Source: Melampsora larici-populina 98AG31
Taxonomy: Eukaryota > Basidiomycota > Pucciniomycetes > Pucciniales > Melampsoraceae
Direction: 5' to 3'
Assembly (NCBI RefSeq): GCF_000204055.1
Contig: NW_006768769.1
Location: 1,105,794-1,169,793 of the forward strand
Length of the DNA: 64,000 bases
In this document: positions 46,501 to 57,837 of the stretch, piece after piece
Layout of the letters: the number at the start of each line of letters is the position of its first letter
Position numbering within the stretch: position 1 is the first letter of the stretch
Translations under genes and position numbers: made by a program
The notes under the pieces: generated by a model
Database searches by the model: none
Told to the model about the DNA's origin: nothing
What the model saw: the letters and a program-made list of their open reading frames with translations, nothing else

Positions 46501-46841
46501 TGGTTTGAATCAATTCAAGGAATTCAAAACACCAAAGAAGGAAAAGAAGGAACCGTTAGAGCTTTGATGCCTTCTAAAGTCATCAAAGTCATGGTGAAAA
46601 AAGGAGATAAAGTGGCAGTAGGTGATGAGTTGATCATTCTTGAAGCTATGAAAACTGAGGTGAGTCTCTAAACGATTTCACTTGTTTCTTGAAAACTTCA
46701 AAATGCGTTTTGATGAATTCTTTGGGTTGGATTTGTTAGGTTGTTTTGAAATCTCCAAGAGATGGAGTTGTTCAAGAAATTAAAGCTCAATTAGGTGGTA
46801 TGGTAAGTGAAGGACAAGATTTAGTAGTCTTTGAATCTTGA
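43542..46841 (+). CDS. Methylcrotonoyl-CoA carboxylase alpha (biotin) subunit, mitochondrial (multi-exon)
   Basis: Carboxylates 3-methylcrotonyl-CoA in leucine breakdown, with a separate beta subunit, in the mitochondrial matrix. Exon 1 (43542-43683) encodes a basic, Ser-rich leader suited to mitochondrial import. Exon 2 (43798-43855) begins [19 protein letters not shown]. Biotin carboxylase landmarks follow across about a dozen exons: [34 protein letters not shown] (ATP loop), [72 protein letters not shown]-terminal biotinyl domain carries LEAMKTE, with Lys as the biotin site, and ends QDLVVFES. All joins inspected keep phase. Acetyl-CoA, propionyl-CoA and pyruvate carboxylases are the alternatives, but domain order and length favour MCC alpha. 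Confidence 0.9.
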
Positions 46842-47128
46842 AATTGTAAACTTTCCTGTATGTTTTACCGAAGAAAAAATCGAATGGAGACTTGCTTTTT
46901 GTTTGTTATTTTGTTTCTTAACTCGTCTTTCTTTTTCTTATCATCGTCGTCAGTTTTTCTTTTTTGTTGATTGATTATCATGGCAGAGTGAATGTGTTTT
47001 TGTGTTGGGATATCTAAGAAGTGTAATTGTGTTGGAAAGTTGGTTGTAAATGATGAATGTATTATTTTTATGATTGAAGCAGACAGAAAGAGGTTTGAAG
47101 CAAAAATGATTAGGTACTCACATATATG
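46842..47128. terminator. 3' flank of MCC alpha
   Basis: AT-rich 3' UTR and terminator region up to the Tc1 element. No gene was recognised and the poly(A) signal is not clear. Confidence 0.35.
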
Positions 47129-47130
47129 TA

Positions 47131-48459
47131 CAGTCAGTGACAAAAAGTTTACGTACCTGTACTATAACTGACCGATTTGGCAACTCTCAAGAAGCATATT
47201 GTACTCAACATCTCATGTACTTCTATACCTTAAAGCACACGGTCTAGATGGCCACTCGTCAGAGTATCTATGATCAAATTTCAGGATGTGTAATTGTAAT
47301 GTAGACTCTAGAATACAACAATTTTTACCAGCGAGTGTGTCTACCCTTTGCCTTGATCACAGCCTTGATCCGATCAGGCATGGATTCAACCAAAGCTTGA
47401 AGCTTGCTCTGAGGGATTGCTTTCCACTTGGTAAACAGGGCTTCACACATTTCTTGAGGTGTGCGAGGCTGATGTTTTTCAGAAACATTCCTTTTCATTA
47501 TGTTCCAGAGGTTCTCAATCGGGTTCAAGTCTGGACTGTTTGCTGGCCAATTTAACTTTGTAATTGAATGTTGATCTCTCCATTCTTTTTCCACTTTACT
47601 TGTGTGTACCGGGGCTCCATCCTCCATCAAGATAAGATCGCGTGGACAATTAGGTGAGCTGATAAATGGTTCGATGATGCGTCGATAGATCAAATCGACA
47701 AAATCGGGTCCAGATCGACGTCCTGGGGGCATTATGGTCATCGGCAAGCGAATTTCGGCTGTGAATGCGCCCCAGATCATTACCGAAGTTCGTCCACTCT
47801 TGAAACTTGGTGCTAAACAATCTTGGTTGTATTTTTCACCGGGCTTACGCCACACCCGAACCTTCTTTGCAGGCTTTCCTATTTCAAAAGACGACTCATT
47901 GGTCCATATGACCTTCTTCCAATCATTGTAAGTCCAATCTTTGTACTGTTTAGCAAACTGAAGACGCCTTAGAATGTGTTGGCTCTTGAGATAAGGCTTG
48001 ACTACTGCCACTCGAGAGTTAAACCCAAGTCTTCAAATTTCTGATCGGATCGTTTGAAGACTTGCTTTAATTGGTAGTTTGCTAGCGATCCAGGCAGCTG
48101 AAGCGCGTCGGTTTTTTTTTAAAATTCGCTTCAAAGTTCGCTGATCACGTTCTGAGAATTTCTTCGGTCTTCCGAGTGTTTTTGAGGTCGTTGATACGCG
48201 TTTTTTACGGTCATTGTAGATGACCGTGTAGACAGTAGACTTGGGATGGCCTAGTTTTTTAGCAATTTGAGTGCCAGGAATGCCAATTTGGTGCATGTAA
48301 ACGATGGAAGCCTTTCGGGTGGGAGAAAGGGTGCAGGTCTTCATTTTCTAAGAGGTTCGGGGTTGGTATAGAGAAGATGCTCGAGGACAAAAACACTCAT
48401 AGACCTCACTGCACTATTACATATGTAGTCGAGGTACGTAAACTTTTTGTCACTGACTG
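47131..48459 (-). mobile_element. Full-length Tc1/mariner element, 1,329 bp
   Basis: Ends are inverted CAGTCAGTGACAAAAAGTTT-type repeats of about 28 bases, flanked by TA on both sides (47129-47130 and 48460-48461). One transposase-like frame fills most of the unit on the minus strand. Size and target agree with Tc1. Confidence 0.95.
47325..48344 (-). pseudogene. Tc1 transposase, one nonsense codon and altered catalytic Asp
   Basis: The start MKTCTLSPTRKASIVYMHQI leads into a paired helix-turn-helix region (GTQIAKKLGHPKSTVYTVI; GRPKKF AT-hook-like; ASAAWIASKLPI). The DDE part includes VIWTNESSFE, LILMEDGAPVH and SPDLNPIENLWNIMK. Total length with the stop skipped is about 339 residues, normal for Tc1. 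A TGA at 48033-48035 sits between SEI and RLGFNSRV in the same frame, as expected from CGA to TGA. The first catalytic Asp (WTDES in relatives) is Asn. Both changes should inactivate it. Confidence 0.9.
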
Positions 48460-48461
48460 TA

Positions 48462-49586
48462 CATCACCAGGTAATTAAGAATAACAAGTCAGAGGGTCCC
48501 TCAAAGTTAAACCTGGTGATGAAAAGTGACTATTTACTACAGATTGATTACTTCTTGGGCAAAGCAGCAATCCTACAGATTGTTTACTTATCAGGTTTAA
48601 GACCCCTTGAATGTGAGCTAAAAATACCAAAGAAATCATTTCTCGTAGATTCCTTGTTACTAGTTATGAGCCGATTGCTCATGCAATCCATTATCATCGT
48701 TGTTATATTCCTCATCATCTGAAGACTTCATTGTTCTCGACTCACACTTGATTCAAAAAGCAATAACAAATCCTGATTCCATAAAATTTAGGCGAAAAAT
48801 TGAAATTGGGATTCCTTTTTTACGGTTAACGCTGCAAAATTGCTTGACCTGAGCTCCCTCTAACCTAACAAAGTCCCTCTCGGCGAGCGAGCCTGCGAGA
48901 CGCCGAGAGGGACTTTAACATGATGACAATCAAATCATCCTTCTTATTGCACGCTCATGAGCTTATGTTGTGTTCTCCTCAGCGTCAAATCATATGCAAT
49001 TAGGCGATGAAACAGCCAGACCAAAACCTGCTTCTCCTGATAAGCAAGGTTTTTGGAATTGTAGCGTTGCAAACTTAAGTTACGTTAGATACACGTGTTT
49101 GATCATCATAAAGACTATCTTATGACACAGCATAAAAACTGGAGTCAAACTAAGATAAAGGATTGATCTTCTCTGTGAAAAAAGAAAGTCTTTTGACAGA
49201 AATTCAATTCATTTTGTGATCTACCAAAAAAGTTTCAAGGTAAGAGAGACATGAGGAGGGGTATAACTTTAAGTCAACACTCAAATTTATATTAATACTC
49301 CTTTCCAAGGAGGAACCCAATCAGCTCTTGCAAATTGATAATTAGTTCATATCTAATCACAGCAACTTGAAACTCTGTCCATCGCTTATCGTATTCTTTA
49401 GATCGCATACATAGATTGATATTTCTTCAATTGATAAAGAACTTCAATTGAAAACAAGGAAAGCTAAAACATCTTGCCTACTGTTCACTTATCTATTTCA
49501 TTAACTTCTGCATAATCGTAGAAGAAACCTCTTGGATCCTTTAATCGAAGTATCAAAAAATAAAACGAAAAAAGGATAATAAGAAA
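48462..49586. other. Intergenic region with a perfect hairpin; promoter of the permease gene at the right
   Basis: Contains a hairpin (48870-48916) and no supportable gene. The segment after about 49300 is the probable promoter and 5' UTR of the NCS1 permease. Confidence 0.5.
48870..48916. repeat. Perfect 16-bp-stem hairpin related to the transposon termini
   Basis: AAAGTCCCTCTCGGCG and CGCCGAGAGGGACTTT pair perfectly around a 15-base loop, preceded by CTAACCTAAC. The layout matches the terminal hairpins of the 18-kb and 1.66-kb elements, so this is probably a solo end or MITE of that group. Confidence 0.65.
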
Positions 49587-52323
49587 ATGAAACTAAAGAA
49601 TAATAGATTTGATTTGGTTTTGAAACCTTCGACCAAATCTTCAGTGGTACCAAAAGGTTCTTATAATTCTAATCCAGATCTGGTACGTAACCGTTTATAT
49701 TTTCCTTTAATCTCATTTTCATTTGAAGTCAAGTAGAAATTTATTGTACTTATTATATGGTTGTGGTATGATAGGATCCTGTACCAGAAGAAAAACGAAC
49801 ATGGAGTACAAAAGATTAGTTAGTCACTTTTAATTTATCTACCTCTTTTTTGTTGACCTGACTCAACTTGACCGGTTTTCTTGTTGGATGGGGTTTTCAG
49901 TATCGTATATTGGATAAGTGATGGATTTTCGTTAGTAAACTCTCTGATCTCTCAAAGCTTCTCGATCACCTCTAAAGAATAAGAAGGCAAGTATGACTGA
50001 TAAGAATCATATCTTGAATTGATCGGTTGAGAACAGGGTAGCAGTTTGGGATATGGGTTCTAGTATGATTAGTAATGGTCTTTCGTTTAGACAAGCTATA
50101 CCTATCATTGCTACTGGGTTTACTATCGTCAGTTTGAAAGCTTTCAGAATTTGAAAACTCTTCATCTTGACTGATTGTTGGTTTCTTTGCAGATTGCGAT
50201 TCCAATCACTATCAATGGCACAATCGGCGCAAAAACAGTTGAGTGTAGAACTCTTAGCTTGATATGAACACCACAATGATCATCTGCATACTTATGGCGT
50301 CATGAATTTTCTGCACCTTGTGTTTCTAGCACCTTTCATTCTCTGGTAAGCTCATATGTCATCTGAATAAAATCTTACAAGTTGCTAAAGCTTGATTTCA
50401 TTTGTTTAGTCTTGACTCGAGCTTCCTTTGGATATTGGTTTTCGTATTTTCCAGTTATATCTAGAGTCATACTAGCTGCCTTTTGGTTCTCAATCCAAAC
50501 CTTCACAGGTGGAGAATGTGTATACCAAATTGTAAGTTTTTCTTTACATCAACCTTTTTCTTAATTTGATACCTCTCAATCTTACCCTTTCTTTTTGTTT
50601 TGCTTTTCAGATAAGATCAATCTTTCCATCATTTTCAAAATTACCAAATCATTTACCAGTTTCATCAGACATAACTACATCACAATTTATAAGTTATTTG
50701 ATTTTTTGGTTAATTCAATTACCATTTGTAATGATGGGACCAACCAAAAAATCATTAAGACATTTCTTTCTCATCAAATCTATCTTATGCCCCATTTGTG
50801 GTTCGGTCATGTTTATTTGGGCTTTAACTAAAGGTGGTAAAGAGATCTTTAAACATCATTCTAGTTTGAGTGGGAATGTGTTTTCTTTTAGTTGGTTGAG
50901 TGGTATGAATGCTGCCATTGGAAATTATGTTCGTATCATCCCTTCTTTGCTGTGGAACAGTTGTTGTTCCTTTCTGATTATCTTTTCAAATTCTATAGGC
51001 TACTCTTAGTGTGAATGTGAGTGATAGAATGCTACTCTCATGATTTTTGATTTTATCTATATCTTGATATTTTCCTTTATCTAATTCCAGGTTCCAGACT
51101 TTACCCGTTATGCAAAATCTCCTAAAAATCAGAATGTACAACTCTTTATAATTCCAATAACTTTTACTCTAATCGCATTCCAAGGAATGGTAGTTGCATC
51201 AGCAGGTTATGTCCTATACGATCAAGAATGTAAGTCCTTTTTCACCTAATAATATACTTTTTCTTTCCAACAATAGGAAATTTCTTAATAGGGTTTTTTT
51301 GTTATTAGATCTTTGGGATCCACTTAGATTAATTAATAAATGGAATAATAGATTAGCTATTTTCTCTGCAAGTTTTTGTTTTTTAATTGCTACTCTTGGA
51401 ACTAATATAAGTGCAAATGTAAGAGTCTTCATTGCTTACCCTCTAATCCATTCATTTACTTTTGTTTCTTACTCATTGGATTTTGTTTTTGCGGGGATTT
51501 GGAACGATTTTAAGTCACTTTCAGGTGCAAATGATTTAACAGCTCTTGCCCCTAAATATATTAATTTGAAAAGAGGTTCATTTCTTATTGCTTTTTTTGG
51601 TGGTTGGGCAATTCCAAGTTGGAAAATTTTGAAATCTTCCATTGGATTTTTGAACTTTGTAAGTCTTGAAAAACAAGACATCAAATGTTCTTTTGAAGTA
51701 TCTATCTGAAACTAGCTCTTTCTTTCTTTTGGTGATGTAGATGTCAGGTTATACAGTTTTCTTAGGACCTTTCTCTGCAATTATGATTTGTGATTTCTTT
51801 ATAGTAAAAAAAGGTAAATTAGATATCCCAGAATTATATAAACCAAATGGAAGATATAATTATTATAAAGGGTTTAATTGGAGAGCAATCATTACTCTTT
51901 TAGTATCTGGTCAGTTTTATTTCATTGTATTTTATTTATATTGTTTTCAATTGGACTGATGATTTTCAATGTTGGTGATCAGTTTCTCCTAATTTACCAG
52001 GACTTATTAATAGTGCTGCTCCTGGAGTTCAAATTAGCAGTGGTGCTCAACATCTATATGCAATAGTAAGCTTTCCATTCTTCCCTCAAACTTGATCACA
52101 CAAAGGATCACTCACCACTGGTTTTGGAATTTCTTTCTCTTTTTCTTTTCATCAGGCTTGGATATATGGATTCTTTACGGCTTCTGTAGTTTATACGTCT
52201 CTAAATTTATGTTTTCCTGCTCATGAAACTCTAGTAGAAGAAATGATTTGGGGTAATGGGTTTGAACAAAGTGATCAAACTAAAGAGAGTGAAGTGGCTA
52301 GTTTAGAGAAATCAAGTTTATGA
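49587..52323 (+). CDS. NCS1-family nucleobase/allantoin permease (about 15 exons)
   Basis: A plasma-membrane proton symporter for uracil, allantoin or related compounds, by family. Joined exons give DPVPEEKRTWSTKDYIVYWI, MGSSMISNGLSFRQAIPII, NGTIGAKTHLSFSVLTRASF, FGYWFSYFPVISRVILAAFW, TGGECVYQIIRSIFPSF, GNYATLSVNVPDFTRYAKSP, ATLGTNISANSLSGANDLTA and FLGPFSAIMICDFF, in the order seen in Fur4/Dal4-type transporters, with about 12 hydrophobic segments. The P(V/E)..RTW, SRASFG-like, GGEC, DFTR(Y/F) and GANDL blocks are diagnostic. Two micro-exons occur: 50330-50345 (16 bases, HLSFS) and the 18-base ATLSVN exon near 51000. All inspected joins keep phase, and the end is at EKSSL. The exact substrate cannot be told. 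Confidence 0.9.
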
Positions 52324-52999
52324 AATTATTATTAATTGTTTGGCGCTAGGCATCTTTTTGGTGGTGAAGGTTGGTAGTCATGAACTCATATTTTTTACGC
52401 AAGGTAAGAGTTTGGTTTGTGTTGAGAGAAAGTGGTTTCAACTTCACGGACATGAACGTGATGTGATTGTAGTTGGAACTGGTTTTAACGAATTGGAATA
52501 GAGGAAGGCGAAGTTGGCTTTGTAAAGACAAACAGATGATTTTTGTGAAAGACGGGCTCCTCTTCCAAATTGAAGATCTTACTAATTCTTGATTCAAGCA
52601 CAGCGTGATGTCATCATGGCTCTTTACCATTTCTATTTACTTCAAAAGATTTTGTACGATCTTCATTTTCTTCCTACAGAATTATTATTCTTTTGTTGTA
52701 TCATCCATCCCATTATCAACAAGTCTTAAATCTCTTGTTCTTAACTTAGTCATACGGTTTTTAAGACTTATAAAAATTTGTTTCCCGCCATCCCGCCCAA
52801 GTTGTGGGATATATTCTTTTACCTTAGTTGTTAGTGACCACCCCATCGGGTTCCGGTTGTTTTACAGTCAAGGGTCAGACCCTCCGGGGCTGTCTTGCGT
52901 TAATCAATTCAGTCTGCTCAAAAACCAAAACTTTGTCTTGTCCCAAACCTCCGTGCCAAACCCAATTCCCAGGCAATCTTCCAAGTCAGGAAGGAGACA
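52324..52999. other. Intergenic region downstream of the permease
   Basis: No gene was recognised. The right end carries GGTCTCATA (53000-53008), which duplicates next to the following element. Confidence 0.5.
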
Positions 53000-53453
53000 G
53001 GTCTCATACTAACTTAACTAAGTCCCTCCTCAAAGCGCGCGCGTCCTTCGGAGCTTGCGGAGGAGGGACTTACGACTTATCGGCAAATTTGGCCTGATAC
53101 CAAATCCAAATTTGGGATTTTCAGCGATTTTTGGTCAAAATCAACACTATCCTTGCCGCGATTGTCGATATCAAAAGTTTGAATAGGGCAAGTTTTTCCT
53201 CTGCATCTTGTACACATACTCCCTCAAACTTGAAAGGACTTCAAAATGATGCCTTGTCTTCAAGTTTCTTTGAAAAAGTGTAATTTTGACAAGATCAATC
53301 ATACCACTGCGGATGGTTTATCAAAGAGGTATGTAAGAGCATCCGCACTCGTGCGTTAACTCGGGTGCGGTAAGGTAAAATTTAACGCAAATGCGGGGCC
53401 TTTCCCACACTGGTGAGAAATTAGCCCCGCGGTAGTTAATTTTTGATTGGTTT

Positions 53454-53491
53454 GCGTTAGCCATTTGGTAAATTTACCAATTGGCTAACGC
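53454..53491. repeat. Near-perfect 38-bp palindrome
   Basis: GCGTTAGCCA...GGTAAATTTACC...TTGGCTAACGC folds on itself almost completely. Confidence 0.7.
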
Positions 53492-53512
53492 ATGCGGTAG
53501 CCAATCATCACG

Positions 53513-53559
53513 CAAACTTATCAAAGTCCACTCGCACTGGCCCCGTCGGTAAGGTACCC
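53513..53559 (+). repeat. Fragment homologous to the terminus of the 18-kb element
   Basis: CAAACTTATCAAAGTCC, CTCGC, TGGCCCCGTCGGTA and AGGTACC occur in the same order and spacing as at 24818-24865 with a few differences. It is a decayed solo end or a captured fragment. Confidence 0.7.
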
Positions 53560-54902
53560 AGCTACTTCAACTCGAAGAACAAACCTCAACCCAACCTCCA
53601 TCATCAAAGTCAACAATCAACACCTCCGTTTCACCTTTAACACCTGATGAATTCCAAACCTTACAGTCACATGAACCAATTTGAGAACATTCAACACCGA
53701 TGGATGTTTTTACAATCATGTGTTTTTTGTGTTTTTTGATTCAAAATAGCTCGATCGACTTGAAATTCTTCAAATTGTTCATTTTTCTCTCCTGGCTTTG
53801 AATCTTTAGAACTTTTACCAGATCATTATGTATATTCAAATTCATTAATTGTTTATCAAGATAGTAACTGTAAAGCCTTTGTCTTCTTAACTTGAAATCT
53901 ATAGATCGAGTAGATGAAAAAAATCGCAAGGACTTTGGTTTTTTGAATCAAGATCTATTGATCAAGTAGACGACCACAATGATATTGGATGTATGTAGAT
54001 TTGGATCTATGTAAATGAAGAATTCAAAAATGCCATCAGTCCTCCAGCGCACAGCAGAGGACAGTGATGTTTGTACTTGAAAATGAAAATGTTATCTTAC
54101 TGCATGACCGTTGTGGAGTACATGCATTATCCGTAAAGTTACACAAGTTACCATGCTGCTAATGCAAACGAGTGTGAAATTTGGTCGAGGTAAGCAATTT
54201 TTTACTTACTGTAGAGTTTGTTACCGCACGTGACCAAGTTAACAACCGCAAACGAGTGCGGATGCTCTAAATGCGGTACTCAAAGCTACATATGTACGCG
54301 TACATAGTTGCTTTGAGTACCGTAAAAGTACACAGTCAAATGTGGGAATACACTTGAATACACCCGTGATCGCAGCAGAATCACATGTAAAATTTTAATA
54401 AAAAATAAATCTAGACATCAAATTTCCTAGGCAGTCATGAGTGCCATGAAAAATCTGAAGAGAGCAAAAGATGCAGAAAAATAAGGGCTACATCCTTCAA
54501 TGAGCAAGCTTGTATGATTTGTTTGATGCAACATGGGCAAAATGCGAGCTGGAGATAGTCCCAGCCAAATCAAAATTGGTATCAGGCCAAATTTGCCGAT
54601 AAGTCGCAAGCCCCCCCTCCGCAGGCTCCGGGGGACGTCTCTGCGGGGGTTAGGGGCTTGTGTTAAGCTAGGTCTCATAGCATTTCATTGTGCACAATCT
54701 TTGGGTGATCAAGTGAAGCAACAGAGATATGCTTCCCTGGAGCTGACCACGTAACTCCCAGCATGACACCTACATAGTCATCGCAAGCTCGGGTGTCTCA
54801 GTTAGCTTGTGCCTTTTTCCTTGTACAACGTGATTTGGATTCCTGTGAATCTGCACTTTGACTCTCATCGCCTGTCAAGTCATTCAAGATAAAACGAAGA
54901 AA

Positions 54903-56220
54903 ATGGAGAACATCACAACAGATCAGCCAATAGCCAAACCGATCATTGCTCGTTTGCCTTTCGAAATCCTCTCACATATCTTAGAGTCGTTCGCTTCCGA
55001 ATTGAACACCTGTTCGCATATATCAGACCTAGCTTATCCTAATGCTCATTTTGAAAAAAAGTCAATATCTCAACTCAACAATTTACGATTAGTTTGTAAA
55101 GAGTGGGCAGAATTTCTAATACCGATTTGTTTTCGGAATCTTGTCTTACGGGATGAGATTGATGCGCAATCTATCATTGATAATTGGTCATACTCAGTTT
55201 ACGCTCCAATTCTTGCTTGCTCGGTCAGATCTCTTCATGTCGAGTTAATTTATCCGAAGCCGGAAGAAACCTCAAATAGCGAAGATGGTAAAGTACCTTC
55301 AAATCATTCATCTTGATCAATTTGAATATCCATAGCTGAATGAAATATTTGATAATATAGGGATACTGGACTTCACCGTTGTATCGATGGAGCAGGTGAC
55401 ACAATTGATCGACTTACTTGGTCAAGATATATTTGAGTTGGATTTAAATTTTACATATCTCTCTGGGGTTTCTCAATCGTTATTAACATCTATCAGTCAC
55501 ATCAAAGGTTTAAAGAAATTAAGCATCAAACAAAAATCTCAAACATTTTCACCTGAAAGTTGTAATATCAGATCACTTTCTAATTTATTACTTGCTTGTC
55601 CAAATCTCGAACATTTAACCATGGATTTTAGAAATCCGATTCCATTATGTTTAAAACCTCAAGCCTTACCAAATTTGAAATACTTTTATTTTTCTATTAC
55701 AAAAGAAAATATTCAATGTATGGCCAATATATGTGAAACAACTAAAAAAACTTTAAAAGTGATTGCTTATTTACTTCTTACTGAACCTGACGAAGGAGCC
55801 GAGGTGATCTTTGAACCGATCCAGGACAGACTTGAAGGTATATTTGCTATCAACCCAGGAAGCCGTCGTCCACAAGAAGTTTTCTATATAGATTTGCCTC
55901 GACTTTGTGTTTTTCAGACCTTACGGATCCCATCTCAGTTATGGCGTAATGTTCGGACCTTGATCGTGGACCTTGATGTTACAATAAGGCAATGGGAAAA
56001 ACAAAAGAAAAAGATTGGAGCTAAGAATTGGACATCATCACCTAAGTTGAAACATCTCATCTTCATTCGTAGTGATCCGAAGTCGAAAACCACCTTGAAC
56101 GAGGAACTTGTCAATGGCTTCAAGTTACATGGGGTGAATTGTCATATCACAGATAAATTCAAACCTGACGAGTTGATGGTCAGTATTTACAGATTGCATT
56201 TAAATGGATTCAATATTTGA
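54903..56220 (+). CDS. F-box protein, LRR-like (2 exons)
   Basis: Exons 54903-55287 and 55361-56220 join to 414 residues. Residues about 15-60 (IARLPFEILSHILESFA ... LRLVCKEWAEFLIPICFRNL) are a standard F-box, which would bind Skp1 in an SCF ubiquitin ligase. Leucine-rich, irregular repeats follow (ELDLNFTYLSG, LKKLSIKQ, LLLACPNLEHLTMDF, ALPNLKYFYFS), presumed to bind substrate. The ATG at 54903 is chosen because the F-box starts about 15 residues on; an in-frame ATG at 54858 is possible. The end is HLNGFNI. Large lineage-specific F-box/LRR families are common in rusts. The substrate is unknown. Confidence 0.85.
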
Positions 56221-57158
56221 TATCAAACATCTAGAGATGAAATACTAAAGTTTTTGATTTGTGGAACAGGCACTTGACTACGACCTCAATGGCCCAATTG
56301 AATGACTTGCCGCATTTTTCTTCAGTCCCTTAGAACAATTTACATCACCAAACTTTCTGAACACTCAAGGAATAGCTTTCAACTCAATATCTTGTGAGGA
56401 ACTATACATCTAAATCCGAAAAAATGTACTTTTTTTCTCTTAGATGGAATGTATCTTTAGCATTCTTTGAATCTGATGCACCCCATTGGAGTTTTTTTCC
56501 TCATCATCATCCGCACAATAGTTCAAAATTACACCATGTACAATCATCAAAACCTTCTATTAAATGAACCTAGTAGAATCATTACCAAAACAAGAACCAC
56601 AAATATGATCATCAGTTTCTAACTTGAGCTCAATCAGAGAACCCTTGATTCAATCCATCTCAACATTTTGTTTTCCCATAAAAAATACTTTCTTCATCTC
56701 TTGAAGATGATCCATGTGTTTTGGGAGTTTCTTCAGACGGTTTTCCTAGACTGAGTCAAAGTGTAGCACTTTGGAAAATAATCTGAAAGTTTGAGTACTT
56801 AGCTGGACATGTGGGATCATATTTGATTACAAGAAAGGGACAAATACTCAATTGAGGTGTGTCCAGATTGTCTCTAGAGTAAAGCCAAGAGCATCTGCAG
56901 TGGTGCCCTTATGATGTAGGGGGTCCCTCAAGGTTCTGTAGAGTCAAAAAAAAGAGATGAATTTCTCACTGGTCTTGAAGGAGCAGACCAAACTGTCTCA
57001 GAAGGTGTACAAGCAGCTTGAACTGGCATTCACATGCCATTCCAGCAAAAACTGGCCAGGGACGCTGACTGCTCTGTCAGCCTTGAATCAGCTCAAAGGA
57101 ATCCAACACAGTTGCTCAGCCAAACTTTGTTGGGGAAGCGTTTTAGAGGGTTTGTGTT
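56221..57158. other. Intergenic region downstream of the F-box gene
   Basis: No gene was recognised. AAGAGCATCTGCAGTGGTGC at about 56888 resembles PIF/Harbinger-type termini, but no partner end was found. Confidence 0.45.
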
Positions 57159-57230
57159 CTAACTTAACAAACTCCCTCTTGGTAAACAAGCCTGCAAAAG
57201 AGGTACTTATGGCTTAATCCACGAAATTTG
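57159..57230 (+). repeat. Decayed terminus of the CTAACTTAAC element group
   Basis: CTAACTTAACAAACTCCCTC, then a weak hairpin partner (AAGAGGTACTTA), then GGCTTAATCCACGAAATTTG, parallel to the left end of the 1.66-kb element. No matching right end or duplication was established. Confidence 0.5.
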
Positions 57231-57693
57231 GTGTGTGAGCAAGAAACTTTTGGCTGCGGAGCTTTTCAACCTGCCAATGACTTCTTACCCTACAGATAAA
57301 ATACCTTTGGGATCAAAGAAAGGACCTGTGCACCTGCTGAACCTCCATATACCGGTTCTTTGGAATCTCTTTCTTGGTTTCAGGCAAGCACTACAGAATT
57401 AAGCTAGACACTGAAGGGGTCAAACAAATAACGACAAAAGACCATTTACATAGACCATCATTTGAATCCAATGATCTCATAACATAGTCCAAATCTTTGT
57501 GAATTTGAACTATTTAGCTTCCGTTTTTTTGGATATGCTATTTCTAGTTTGAATGAGCTTGTGATATTTGATTTGATTGAAGTCTCTGATCACCCATCAC
57601 ATTCCAAGAAGTGTTTAGAGAAACTCTGGAAGTTACTTCTTTCAAATTCTCATCTTGAATAAACCAAAATGCACAAATTCAAGAAACCCTTAG
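57231..57693. other. Spacer, no gene
   Basis: AT-rich and without a recognised feature up to the TTA flank of the next small element. Confidence 0.5.
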
Positions 57694-57837
57694 GGCGCGT
57701 TCACTTAAGCAATTTCTGGTGAGCAATCACATTCTGCAAAATTTAAAGTGTCTATTTGGTGCTGTATGTTTCATTTATACATTGGAAATTTTCCAGAATG
57801 TGATTTCTCATCAGAAATTGCTTAAGTGAACGCGCCC
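57694..57837. mobile_element. 144-bp PIF/Harbinger-like MITE
   Basis: The arms GGGCGCGTTCACTTAAGCAA and TTGCTTAAGTGAACGCGCCC are exact inverts extending about 50 bases with few mismatches. TTA lies on both sides (57691-57693 and 57838-57840). A further TTAAGTGAACACACCCTG fragment at about 57895 is a diverged relative. Confidence 0.85.

Larger units (their letters stand above)
53337..54267. mobile_element. PIF/Harbinger-like 931-bp element with TAA duplication
   Basis: Termini GAGCATCCGCACTCG and CGAGTGCGGATGCTC are flanked by TAA on both sides (53334-53336 and 54268-54270), the TWA target of PIF/Harbinger. No transposase is present. It contains a palindrome (53454-53491) and a fragment matching the 18-kb element's terminus (53513-53559). 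Confidence 0.75.
53009..54670. mobile_element. 1.66-kb non-autonomous TIR element related to the 18-kb transposon ends
   Basis: The left end CTAACTTAACTAAGTCCC and the inverse right end (TAGCTTAACACAAGCCCC read outward-in) continue as about 100-base inverted repeats sharing GACTTATCGGCAAATTTGGC and CTGATACCA. GGTCTCATA occurs on both sides (53000-53008 and 54671-54679), giving an 8-9-base duplication. Each end folds into a GC-rich hairpin. There is no coding capacity of its own. A PIF-like element (53337-54267) is nested inside. Confidence 0.8.

Noticed and set aside
57159..57420. Second complete element from 57159 to an AATTAAGCTAG end near 57410
   Set aside because: The possible right end resembles the family terminus, but no target duplication matches and the inverted repeat is too short.
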